Made by a program: the position numbers and the translations under genes | Shown here: piece after piece, positions 32,343 to 42,700 of the stretch | Numbering within the stretch: position 1 is the first letter of the stretch | Layout: each line of letters opens with the position of its first letter | From: Pogonophryne albipinna | Lineage: Eukaryota; Chordata; Actinopteri; Perciformes; Artedidraconidae | NCBI GenBank assembly: GCA_028583405.1 | Contig: CM053250.1 | Location: 41,504,283-41,568,282 of the forward strand | DNA length: 64,000 nucleotides | Direction: 5' to 3' | The notes under the pieces: generated by a model | Database searches by the model: none | Told to the model about the DNA's origin: nothing | The model's input: the letters and a program-made list of their open reading frames with translations, nothing else

Positions 32343-33056
32343 GAATTTACCCGAAAACACTGGACGCTATTTATTCCTGTATTTATTTATGTTTTTATTC
32401 CTACTTTTATTTATGCTTTTATTTATTTATACTTATGAGTTATGACATGTTCCAACCTCTATATAAGTGATGGTCTGAGCTCTCTCTTCCATCGTGTCAC
32501 CGGGCCCTGGTACAGGAGGGGTAATATGGTTCTTATTATACATCCATGAGGAATATGAGCGTTGTGGTCAACCGATCTGAATCGCTTCCTGAAGCAGTCA
32601 CATGGTATCGACAGGCAGCGAGGCTTCGTTTGTCATCGATGACGTCACTGGCCCAAAACGATACAAGCTTCACAAAAAGCTTCGGGGATTACTCGACACA
32701 CGCTCTGAAGCCTCGGCGCAATACGTAACATCACTAGATATTACTGTCATGATGCAGGTCATGGGGCTTATTCCAACTTCTCAACATTTAGGATGCTGGA
32801 ATTCTGGAGAAACTATATCAGAAATAGATGTTCCACAAATTATCTCGGAACAATGTGGGATATGTCCAAATTATAAGATCACTGGAGGAAAATATGATGA
32901 AAGTAATTAAAAAGGCTCTATAGGCATAATGAACCTGCCTGATAATATACAATGAACTTTCCTTTTGGAGGAGGGGATAACAAGGGGCTATTCGTTTGGT
33001 TGCATGCTGCCATAAAGCTAGGAAGGCAACAAACAGACATGTATTATCCCAATTTG

Positions 33057-33259
33057 TGTTATGAATGTAAGCAGTTTGGCTGTGTTAAGCATATTTGTAT
33101 AAGAAAAAAGTCATGTTTCAGTTCATGTGTATGTGACATCATCAGAATGTGCGAAAAGAAACGTGGTGATGCTAATGAGCATGGGCAGATGCAATAAACA
33201 GTCAGTTCTCCAGGCCAAACTCAGTGCGATGTGGTCGTGTGTTTTTTCTGTCCGTTACA
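33057..33259 (+). mobile_element. Possible 5' LTR of the copia-like element
   Basis: About 200 bp beginning TGTTATGAATG and ending TCCGTTACA, with AATAAA near 33194. It lies 66 bp before the gag ATG. A short LTR is normal for copia, but no 3' partner is in the window. Confidence 0.35.
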
Positions 33260-33325
33260 ACTAGTAAGATGATGCTTACAAACTTCTTTGGCTGACTGCA
33301 AACGTGGAGACTTCTGCTGAATATA

Positions 33326-34539
33326 ATGTCTCACGCAACAGGTTACGGGCCCAGTCAAGGAGGCCAAAGGTGGTTTAAGTTGTTATTCGACGGTGACGAG
33401 AAAAACGTTGAGTTATGGGAGACGAGGTTTTTGGCGCACATGGAACTGCGAGGCCTCAGTGAAGTTATCCTGGAAGAGCCAGCGATAGACCACAACGATG
33501 AAGAAGCACTTGAAGAAGACGCAACAAAGAATGCAGAAGCATATGCTGAATTAGTGCAGTGTCTAGATCAGGGGTTCCCAACCTTTTTTCCCAAGAGCCC
33601 CCCCAAATGACTCCTGTTGGAAGTTGCGTGCTCAAAGTAAGCCGGATTTTGCCGATGTGTTTATGTGGATTCAAAAGTCGTAAATATCTACAAAATGGAG
33701 GAGACCGATCTGATCGGAGCAACTGTGACAAATAATCCAACTGAAACAGGCATGGACAATGACTATGTTTTAAAAATGCGTTTATCCAGACAAGCCCGGT
33801 TTGGAAACTTTACGGGCAGAAGAAACATTTCTATAGAAAGAATTATACATTTCTGTCTTTTTATGCCTTTATTAGCTACTAACTTGAATTTTTATTAAAA
33901 TTAATTAATCAATTTTTATTTTTTTATTGTAATGTAGAGACAAGGCTTTTAGTGACAATCATGTATTGCCTTACAATTATAGAAAAAAAAGTCTAAATAT
34001 GATATTTGGCCTCAAATCTGAGGCCTGGCGCCCCCCCTGCGATCTTTGGCGCCCCCCAGGTTGGGAACCACTGGTCTAAATAATAAGAGTTTATCACTCA
34101 TAATGAGAGACGCGAAACGAGATGGAAGAAAAGCGTTGGCAATACTCCGAGAGCACTACGCAGGAAAGGACAAACCACGAGTCGTGAGCCTGTACTGTGA
34201 ACTCTCTTCTAGACTATATTCACGTCTTTGAGAAGGGCCGAAGAAAATATCAGTGACGGGTTGCAGATTGCCATGGTAGTGAAGGGGTTACCGGACTCAT
34301 TCAACCCGTTTGTCGTGCACGTCACTCAAACCAACGACCATCTTACGTTCGGTGAGTTCAAAGCTAAACTGCGGAGCTATGACAGCACTGACAAATATAG
34401 GACGAGTGACATGAATGCGGACGAGGACGGCGTTATGAGGACTAGCGAGGCGAGGACACGAGGACGTGGAAGAGGGAAGAAGATGGACTTAGCCGACACT
34501 GAATGCTACACATGCGGAAAGATGGGGCATATCGGCTAG
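33326..34539 (+). pseudogene. Ty1/copia-like gag, split by a MITE
   Basis: First part 33326-33568 (WFKLLFDGDEKNVELWETRF and so on) and second part from about 34074 (SLSLIMRDAKRDGRKALAIL..., frameshift near 34228, then VVKGLPDSFNPFVVHV). It ends in a CCHC knuckle (CYTCGKMGHIG) at 34510-34539. This is the UBN2-type gag layout of copia elements. A 505-bp hAT-like MITE with 8-bp duplication interrupts it. The pol part is lost where another repeat begins at 34540. Confidence 0.65.
33561..34081. mobile_element. hAT-like MITE inside copia gag
   Basis: Body 33569-34073, ends CAGGGGTTCCCAACC and GGTTGGGAACCACTG. The 8-bp target duplications GTCTAGAT and GTCTAAAT differ at one base. Confidence 0.8.
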
Positions 34540-34540
34540 G

Positions 34541-35109
34541 ACCAGTGGCGTCGCCTGGCCTGGGCATTCGGGGCTTTAGCCCCGAATCTTTTTTCTGTAG
34601 CCCCGGACAATTCTCCCTCAATAATATAATACATTGACCGTGCTTTACGTGAACTTCATCATGACACAAGAGAGGACGGTAGGACTGTAATTTCCCGTGT
34701 TCAGTGAATGCAACAGACGCATGACACCAGACCAATCAGAGAGTTGCATGGAAATAAACGTGTGCTTTTGTCATTCAAGCTCGGCTCTGTGTGTGTGTGG
34801 CAATAGCGCATTTAGTGTGAATCGCATTTAGTGTGATCGAGAGAGAGAGGGAGAGAGGGAGAGAGAGAGAGGGACCGGTGCCAGCAGGGACCGTGTTGTT
34901 AGCATCTGGTTAGCTAGCTGCACTAACGGACATAAGGAGCTGTTTGTTCCACAACAAGCTGGAGGAGGGTCCTCTCCTCTCAGACTGAGAGGCTCAGGTG
35001 AGCTAAAGGACTCTCTGCGTGTTTAGATATTTCACTTTAGTCTTGCATTCACACCTAATAGTCCGCTTCTCTGGTGCTCACCAGACGACAGTTTGTTACA
35101 TTGTTTCAT
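34541..35109 (+). mobile_element. 5' end of a further DNA transposon, truncated
   Basis: Starts CCAGTGGCGTCGCCTGGCC, typical of a hAT-like terminus, and includes a (GA)n tract at 34836-34871 and a CTCAG|GTGAGC donor-like site near 34995. No transposase is reached before the gypsy fragment begins. Confidence 0.35.
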
Positions 35110-35654
35110 TTTTCAGAACGTCGTCCAGGTTGGTTGGTTTTATCACAGACCCCCCACACCATGGCAAATATGAGGCGATTAAGGCTCTTCTCCTTAAGAC
35201 ATTTAGCTTATCTGCTAAGGAGATGGTCCGCCAGATACTTGACATTCAAGGCCTAGGAGACAGCAAGCCATCTCGGCTAATGGAGAAAATGCTAAATCTG
35301 CTAGGGGGGGAAGATCCCCGGATTTTATTCACGGAGATTTTCCTGCGTCACTTACCTTCCCGGGTCCAGACGGCGCTGGCCAACACGCCTGTCACGGAGC
35401 CCCGTGCCTTGGCTGATGAAGCGGATCGTTTTTTCCTGGCTACACAACAGCCCGGGGCAGAGACGTTAGCCGCGACGCTCAGTGGCCCATCTGCAGGCAA
35501 GAGAGCATGGCGGGGGCCGGACATGGCAGTTTCGAGCCGGCGGGGAGACACCGGAGAGTGCTTTTACCACGCATGTTTCGGGACAATGGCTAAGAAATGC
35601 ATCGCTCCGTGCAGCTACAAACCCCCGGGAAACGGAGAGGCCGGCGCTCAGTAG
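35110..35654 (+). pseudogene. gypsy gag fragment
   Basis: Reads KYEAIKALLLKTFSLSAKEM, then DSKPSRLMEKMLNLLG and RHLPSRVQTALANT, the conserved gag helices of fish gypsy elements. The N-terminus is lost. A degenerate C..C..H region follows (ECFYHACFGTMAKKC). Confidence 0.65.
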
Positions 35655-35983
35655 TGGCCCTGAGCGTCGGCGGCACGGGCAGGCTCCTCTTCGTCAGCGA
35701 CAGCGTTTCCGGGGGCCTGTTTCTGTGTGACACGGGCGCTCAACGGAGCGTAATTCCCGCATCGAGTGAAGACATCACCCGTGGTGGGCACGGACCGCGG
35801 TTGACGACGGCTAACGGCGGTCCCATTCGCACGTACGGCATGAGGCCTATGTGTTTGTGCATCGGAGGACAGCATTTCAGCTGGGATTTTGTGACAGCGG
35901 ACATTTCTTTTCCCCTCCTCGGAGCGGATTCTTTGTGTGCTCATGGACTCTTAGTGGACGTTACGCCAGGGCCCGGCGGTTGA
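35597..35983 (+). pseudogene. gypsy aspartic protease
   Basis: Contains LFLCDTGAQRSVIPAS, with DTG the catalytic Asp motif, then FPLLGADSLCAHGL, the matching hydrophobic-G-A-D strand. The frame shifts against both gag and RT. Confidence 0.65.
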
Positions 35984-35999
35984 ACCCTTCTAAGCTGGC

Positions 36000-36590
36000 T
36001 GTGGTGAGGGCGGAGTTCGCAACCATGGAGTGCCTGGGCATTGTCCGCCGCTCCGACAGTCCTTGGGCTTCGCCCCTGCACGTCGTCCCCAAATCGAACG
36101 GCGGGTTCCGCCCGTGCGGGGATTACCGCCGACTCAACGACGCCTGACCGCTATCCGGTGCCGCACATTCAGGACTTTTCGGCACATCTGGCCGGTACGT
36201 GGATGTTTTCCAAGGTGGACCTGGTGCGTGGATACCACCAGGTGCCCATGCACCCCCTGGACATTCCCAAGACAGCAGTGATAACACCTTTTGGACTTTT
36301 TGAGTTCCTGCGGATGCCTTTTGGGCTCAAGAATGCCGCTCAGACGTTCCAGCGCCTGATGGATTCGGTGCTGCGGGACCTGCCATTTGTGTTTGTCTAC
36401 CTCGACGACATACTCGTCGCCAGCGCTTCAGTGCAGGAGCACCTGTCCCACCTCCGAGCCCTTTTCACGCGGCTCAACGAACACGGATTAATCATCAATC
36501 CTGCAAAGTGCCAGTTCGGGGTGTCTGACATTGATTTCCTGGGGCACCGCGTCACCAAGGGCGGTGCGACACCACTGCTAGCTAAAAAGA
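36000..36590 (+). pseudogene. gypsy reverse transcriptase, N-terminal part
   Basis: Reads [20 protein letters not shown], with a one-base frameshift near 36145. Then comes [36 protein letters not shown] and the catalytic [11 protein letters not shown]. Stops at GGATPLLAK, where the hAT fragment joins. Confidence 0.75.
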
Positions 36591-37278
36591 TAGCCATATT
36601 AGACAGTTATCATTGCCATTAATTGCCTCGTCAAACTACGACAACGTTCGTTTGTGCACAAAATAAATTACACTTGTTTGACTTAGATGTGAGGGCATGG
36701 GCTTGAGCATGATGTAATTATGTTATCTATCACATTCGCTAACCTGTCTGTCTTTAAATTCTTTAAACAGCTCTGGATTCCGGTCGGCGGGTGCTTAGCC
36801 AAGTCTGATGTGTTGGCTCCCTTGGTTTGCAGGGATATAAAACATTTCTCACAGACAGGCCTCGTGGTGTCCGTAGGCTTGCCCTCACTGTCAGAGATAT
36901 GGCTCAAATACTTCCAAATGTAGCTTCTGGCGTCTTTTTTGTCAACAAGCCGAGGCGCAGCGGCAGTTGCACTTCCACTTGCAGTCATGCTTCTCGTTTT
37001 CTCACATGCTCTGGCAGCTAGCGCGTGGCCGCGTGCACGAGAGAGGGGAGGGACTTAGAACGTGCTTGAGAGGGGCGGGACTGCAGGCACGGCTGCAGTG
37101 CAGGGAGTGGAAGCAGAGGGCTGAACACACATGGCTCTTATTAAAACGGCGCTTTCTCACCGGAGTACTTTTCCCCGTCATTCTTAAAGTACCGATACTA
37201 ATGAAACGGAGGAATCGTACCGTTTTTAACGGCAGGGTATCGCGGTACTTTTCAAGTATCGGTACACCGTGCAACACT
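36590..37278 (-). mobile_element. hAT (BED-finger) transposon fragment inside gypsy
   Basis: Leftward fragment starting AGTGTTGCACGGTGTACCG at 37278. It has a 101-residue frame at 36683-36988 carrying a BED-type zinc finger (YIWKYLSHISD, then PVCEKCFISL ... HP). No second end and no target duplication at 36590, so it is a truncated copy or came with a deletion. Confidence 0.65.
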
Positions 37279-37284
37279 ACACAG

Positions 37285-37996
37285 GACTACCGCTTACCAC
37301 CCTCAGGCTAACGGCCTCTGCGAGTGCTTCCATCGCTCCATGAAGGCGGCCCTCAAGGCCGGACTTACGGACAGTAACTGGGTCGATAAGCTGCCCTGGG
37401 TGATGCTGGGCCTGAGGACCGCACCTAAGGAAGATCTGCAGTGCTCTACAGCGGAGATGGTCTACGGGCAGCCGCTGAGAGTTCCAGGGGATTTCCTCCC
37501 GAATGCATCAGCTCCCTGGTCTGCCACGGCCCAGCGGGTTTTCCTGAGAGACGCAGCGGAGGCTTTCGCTCCGGTTCCGACTTCGCAGCACGGTGTGCCA
37601 GGGTCCCAAGTTCCCGCGGAGCTACGCTCGGCTGGGCACGTCTTCATACGGCCCGACGCACACAGAGGCCCCCTGCAGCCCCCTTACGATGGACCTTTCC
37701 GGGTCTTGGAGCACGGTGACAAGCACCTGGTGGTCGACATGGGCGGCAAGGCTGAGCACGTCTCGATTGACCGGGTGAAGGCTGCTCATTTGGACGTGGA
37801 CCGGCCGGTGGTGCTGGCTCGACCGCCGAGACGGGGCCGCCCTCCGGCTTTGATTCCTGTCAGGGGGTGTGGACCTGTTGTTCCAATCCCTCCTCTGACG
37901 GGGTCCGCACAGGCGGAAGTCGCTGTGCCGGTGCGCAGGACTCGTGGGGGTAGGCCTGTGGTTCCTCCCCACCATACAGATTTTGTTTACTTGTGA
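37285..37996 (+). pseudogene. gypsy integrase C-terminal half
   Basis: Begins inside the catalytic core at TAYHPQANGLCECFHRSM, where the usual E is part of LCECF. Continues LPWVMLGLRTAPKEDL and PYDGPFRVL and ends with a basic Pro-rich tail. Upstream Asp residues are missing. Confidence 0.75.
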
Positions 37997-38012
37997 ATTC
38001 TGGGGGGGCTTG

Positions 38013-38224
38013 TGTGGTGACACCATATTGTGGACCATAATTCACCTTGCTTGTTGTGTTGCTACACGGACCCTTTAGTGGGAACACCTGTAGCGTTAGC
38101 TATTCAGTCTTGCTAGCTTGTCATGTAGAGCAGACGTGTATTACCTTCTGGATGTTAACCTATAATAAAGAGTGGAACTCCATTCTAAACACACCGCCTC
38201 CGACTCCCTTTCCTCGGCACCACA
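38013..38224 (+). mobile_element. gypsy 3' LTR (212 bp)
   Basis: Begins TGTGGTGACACC after a TGGGGGGG polypurine tract and ends CTCGGCACCACA. TGTGGTG/CACCACA is a perfect 7-bp inverted end. AATAAAG lies at 38164. Confidence 0.7.
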
Positions 38225-39180
38225 ATATATAATTTACACAGTGCCTGTAAACCGGAGGAGAACGCTGGCATTTCTCCTCCTACTTGAAAGACTACGGAGG
38301 GATAGGGTCTGCAAAATTAGTTTGTGTGTGTGTATATATATATATGCTATATATGCTCTGAACGATCCACTTCCTGCCTGCCCGACATTACCTTACGGCT
38401 GCGTCCCGTCAAAAATAGGATTCATCCTAATTTTAGAGTTGCCCTGCGCCAAGACGCTTCTGGGACGCTTCTGAGCCGTAACGCGCCACGTGTGGTGGAA
38501 TAGCACCCATTGACTAGAGTGGCCGCGATCTTTGCAAACGCTGTGGCGCGCAACACGGCCGTAACGCGACGCAGACGGACCCGGTGGAAACTGGGGGTGA
38601 GGCTTTACTCATTGGGAACTCGGTATGAGAGAGCACACTGTTGAGATGTCAAATCTGCCTGTTTTACACACTTTGACCAACAGGGGGGTTTGTGTTCAAA
38701 TGAAGCCCATGATGAATCCTCATGAGATGAACCCTTTTGCGAACCAATTGGCTGGAAAGCTTCATAAGGCTCGTCATCACCAGTAATATCATCCTTATTA
38801 AAACAAATGCAGCACTACATGCACGTTCAGCAAGCCCTACTTACTAGTATGGATCATGGAAGAGTTAAATGTCTTTGAAACGTTCCGTAATATTGCGTTT
38901 ATTGAACGCGCTCGCACAGAGCTGGATATAATCGGTCCATCAGGCTACTTCCCGGATGTTTGCCACCGGATTGAAAGGTTTCGGCTTCAAAATAAAATGG
39001 CAAAATTACAAGGGATAAGTAAAATGGGGAGGTGGAGTGGATGTTAACAATATGAGCGCTAATAACAGCTTGCTTACAATAAACAGAAATAACATGTGAC
39101 TGCTATAACTTCAAGTAATTATTTATCTTGAAAAACAAAACAAAAAACCCTTTAAAAAGCTATCACACAGTAGTTTATTT
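38225..39180. other. Upstream flank of klhl36
   Basis: Contains (TA)n near 38332 and a GC-rich repeat-like patch at 38390-38600. A short frame at 38856-39047 has no recognisable homology. No supported gene. Confidence 0.35.
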
Positions 39181-39192
39181 TGAAAAACTAAA

Positions 39193-39199
39193 CCGGAAG
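39193..39199 (+). promoter_or_regulatory. ETS-type site in putative klhl36 promoter
   Basis: CCGGAAG about 250 bp upstream of the proposed 5'-UTR donor at 39451. Such sites are common in TATA-less housekeeping promoters. Motif and position only. Confidence 0.3.
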
Positions 39200-39450
39200 C
39201 CGTTTTGTTTATTCAACTAGCAGGCGATATGCTACCTTGTTTAGCTCTTGCTATAGTTTAAAACACTATGTATTTCAGGAGTTTGTCTCTATAAGAAGAC
39301 CCTGTGATCCAAAGACCTTCCCGGGATGCGGTCCCGTGTCTGTCGTCGTTAGAAAGCCCTCGTGCTGATCGTTCCCTCCTGAAAGTGCTAACCTGCAGCA
39401 AGAGATGCTGACTGTATCTCTGTGCTCAGCTGCTCCACGAGACGACTAAT

Positions 39451-39551
39451 GTAAGCACTGTCAGTTTATCACAGCTTTCTAGAGTTTGATTACCACAGTG
39501 ACATTACATAGTTCTTTGTTATTATTGTTTTTGACTGTCTGTGTTTCCTAG
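39451..39551 (+). other. Putative 5'-UTR intron of klhl36
   Basis: Good donor (AAT|GTAAGC at 39451) and acceptor (TGTGTTTCCTAG at 39540-39551, pyrimidine-rich upstream) 101 bp apart. They would join an untranslated exon to the exon holding the start codon. The leader would then include the TG repeat at 39601. Confidence 0.35.
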
Positions 39552-39599
39552 CTAACAGTATGAGGGCCAATATTCAGCAAGGAGACAGGATGCTGCTCA

Positions 39600-39600
<1 letters not shown>

Positions 39601-39641
<41 letters not shown>

Positions 39642-39663
39642 TGGGTGTGGGTGTGTGTGTGTC
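39601..39663 (+). repeat. (TG)n microsatellite just before the klhl36 start codon
   Basis: Nearly pure TG/GGG TG tract ending about 13 bp before the ATG. It probably lies in the 5' untranslated region. Confidence 0.85.
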
Positions 39664-39675
39664 TAAGGGAAGATA

Positions 39676-39735
39676 ATGGACAACGGCAAACCGAGTCAAG
39701 TGTGTCGGCCCAAGCGGATCGGTGAATCCTCCCAG
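39676..39735 (+). CDS. klhl36: klhl36 coding exon 1 (start)
   Basis: ATG at 39676, 20 codons ending ...[10 protein letters not shown], donor CCCAG|GTGTGT, phase 0. The pattern [13 protein letters not shown] parallels the short N-terminus of vertebrate KLHL36 (R-P-x-K-I-x-E-S-S), which supports it despite its small size. An upstream out-of-frame ATG lies at 39560. Confidence 0.8.
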
Positions 39736-42700
39736 GTGTGTATGTGTTTGTCAGTAAGTAGGGGACTGAGCCAGAATCAGACTTTGAAACAAATAAACAC
39801 AAACAAGAAGGAAGCAGCTTCTGTACAGTAGAGAAATACACCTGAAAGTGACTCCCAGGAAATACGTTTCCTTACTTTTGGATATATATATATATATATT
39901 ACTTTCTATTATTAAAAGTGAGTATTTGTATAAATAAAGTATACAATATAGCAGTGTTTAAATAAGACATCAACATTTAAGAACGTGAAACATTTCATAT
40001 TTTTTGTAATTTGTTTCTTGTAAACAAACATGGTTACGTTTACATTCAGTCTGTCTCACCAACACCCATTGTGTGTGTCCTTGATGCCTAACAATACTGT
40101 TCAATCAATCAATCAATGTTTATTTATATAGCCCAATATCACAAATGTTACATTTGTCTCAGTGGTCTTCACAGTTTGTACAGAATATCAGTATGACAAT
40201 ACGACACCCTCTGTCCTTAGACCCTCACATCGTACAAGGAAAAACTTCCGGAGAAAACCCACAGTTTTAAAGGGAAAAATGGGAGAAACCTCAGGGAGAG
40301 CAACAGAGGAGGGATCCCTCTCCCAGGACGGACAGACGTGCAATAGATGCCGTGTGTAAATCGAAAAGATAATACATTTACAACATAGGTAGTCCAAATG
40401 TTTGGAAATGCATGTGTGTATAATAAGAAGATGAATCCACGAGGATGTCAACAATCCTGAGGTAGACATCAGGGAAGTAGTATGGTGAGAGTCAGGCAGG
40501 ACCGCAGAGACAGGTTCAGCCAGGACTCGAAGTCCAGGACTAAGATCCAGTACTCAGGATAGAGGATCCAGGACACACGACCACAGCAATTCTGACTCAG
40601 GATCTCGGCGTATATATGGACACAAAAAAGAGATTTGGGGGAAGCTGGGTTAATCGGAACATGAGAGTACACAGGTACAAACAGACAGAAAGACGGAGTA
40701 AGGTGCCCCCCTACCCAACAGTCCAAGCCTATAGCAGCTAAACTAACGTGTCTACGTACATGCACTCCCTTAGGATAGGTTGAGGGAAAAGGGTAGCAAG
40801 TAAGGAACACAACGTGTCTACGTACATGCACTCCCTTAGGATAGGTTGAGGGAAAGGGGTAGCAAGTAAGAAGTAAGGAACACAATGTCTCTACGTACAT
40901 GCACTCCCTTAGGATAGGTTGAGGGAAAAGGGTAGCAAGTAAGAAGTAGGAAACAGAGGTGGAGAGGCACACGCAGGGAGAGAGGTCCCCACTGGAACCT
41001 GAATTGGTTAGAGGTAAGGAGTAGGTCTGTGGCTACGTTCCACACTCCCCGGCCGGGCTAGGCCTTCTCTGCAACCTGTTACCCTCTAATACAGGGCTCT
41101 CCAACACGTCGATCGCGAGCTACCGGTAGCTCGCGGGCAGCTTTTCAATAGCTCGCCGCTCGATTATCGATTATAGCGTAGTAAGGTTGCTTCTTGATTT
41201 TTCGGCCGCGGCCGGACAATAAAGTGTTTTTATTTTAGAATTGTTTCTGTCACACAAATATAAAATTGGTCCGTGACGCAGAGATCAAGGAGCAGATGTG
41301 ACAGCGGCACAGCGACACCACACACGGAGCAGTCTGCTTTCTCCAGCAGCACCAGTCCAGAACCAACGGCAGAATGACCCGCTCTGAATCAGTCCGTGTC
41401 GCTGCGGCTCAGAGACATACAGGGAGGGATTTGTGTTTTTGAAAAACACTCGTTATCGTATTGTCAGGTTTTTGGTGGATTTAATCAAGTCTTGGATTGC
41501 AGAGTATGAATGTCCTCTTGCTATTTTCAGTTGATAAATACTTGTGTAAAGTTTGTGAAGGCAGGAGGAAAGCTTCCGCAATCACCGTCTCCTCTCCGTT
41601 CCTCCAAACCCCGCCCCCTCCTGAAAATAATGAGTGACAGGCTGATAGTGACCCGTAAGAAACTTTATTATTCACTTAATCACTGATTGAGATAATGAAG
41701 CTAACTTAATCTCATACATTCATGGGATTCATGTAACAGTAAGACAGAGAATGTAAGTGTGCACCCACATGCACTATTTTAGTTTTTATAATGCTGTTGT
41801 AAATACTCCCTTTTTTAACAGAAGACCGTAGCTAGAAGCTGCAGCTAGACTGCAGAAGTATTAGTTTTTTGTTTTTGAGGATGGAGCAATTTCACACAGA
41901 GATATAGGGAGGCTAGACCTATACAATTGATTAATTATGGTTTATAATTTAATGTCAAGACGAAGAAGAAGAAAAAGATGGCTGAACTGTTCAGTGTCAA
42001 TCCTGTGGAGATAGAGGTTATACATCTCCAAAATCATGTTCAGCTGAAGTCTCAGCAAAACTCAGAACATTTCTGGAGCCTTGTAGACCCAGAAAACTAT
42101 AAGAACATTCACCAAGCAGCACAGAACACGTCTGCTTTATTTGGTTCTGTTCTACAGACCTTTTTGAAGCAGCTTGTTCTGACATGAATGTCATGAAATC
42201 TAAATACAGAACAAGACTGACTGAACATTTAAATGACTCTATTAGAGTGAACCTAAGTGGATACACTTTAGCATACACCTATGGTGGACTCCATGCTGCG
42301 CCAGTCATCTCACTAACTGTACAAAAGAGTGAATGCACTTATTTGACCATAAGTGCCATAGCTTGTCAGGTGGTGATTAAGGACATTTATGTGAATCCTC
42401 AGTGATGTACTTACTATGTGGGCCATAATAATATGTGAGAAATTTTCGTTTTCTTGGACCTTCATGTGAAGTTCAATTCAATTCAAAACCTTTATTTATC
42501 CAGGTAAAATCCCATTGAGATCAATGATCTCTTTTTCAAGGGAGACCTGCAGCAGTAGGTTTCACAAGAAGACATAAAAACATAAACAACAGAACAACAA
42601 AAGGACATCATACAGCAAAATGTACAGGGATTACAATGTACATATTTAACCACATGTACAGGTACCAACAGCATCTGATTTTGTAGCATCCAACCGAGCT

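Larger units (their letters stand above)
35110..38224 (+). mobile_element. Ty3/gypsy-like retrotransposon, 5'-truncated with internal replacement
   Basis: Order gag (35110-35654), aspartic protease (35597-35983), reverse transcriptase (36000-36585), foreign hAT fragment (about 36590-37278), integrase C-terminal half (37285-37996) and 3' LTR (38013-38224). RNase H, the end of RT and the first half of integrase are missing. No 5' LTR was found. Confidence 0.8.

Noticed and set aside
38856..39047. 63-residue frame beginning MEELNVFETFRN as a possible small gene upstream of klhl36
   Set aside because: No splice context, homology or promoter that I could recognise. Too short to support.
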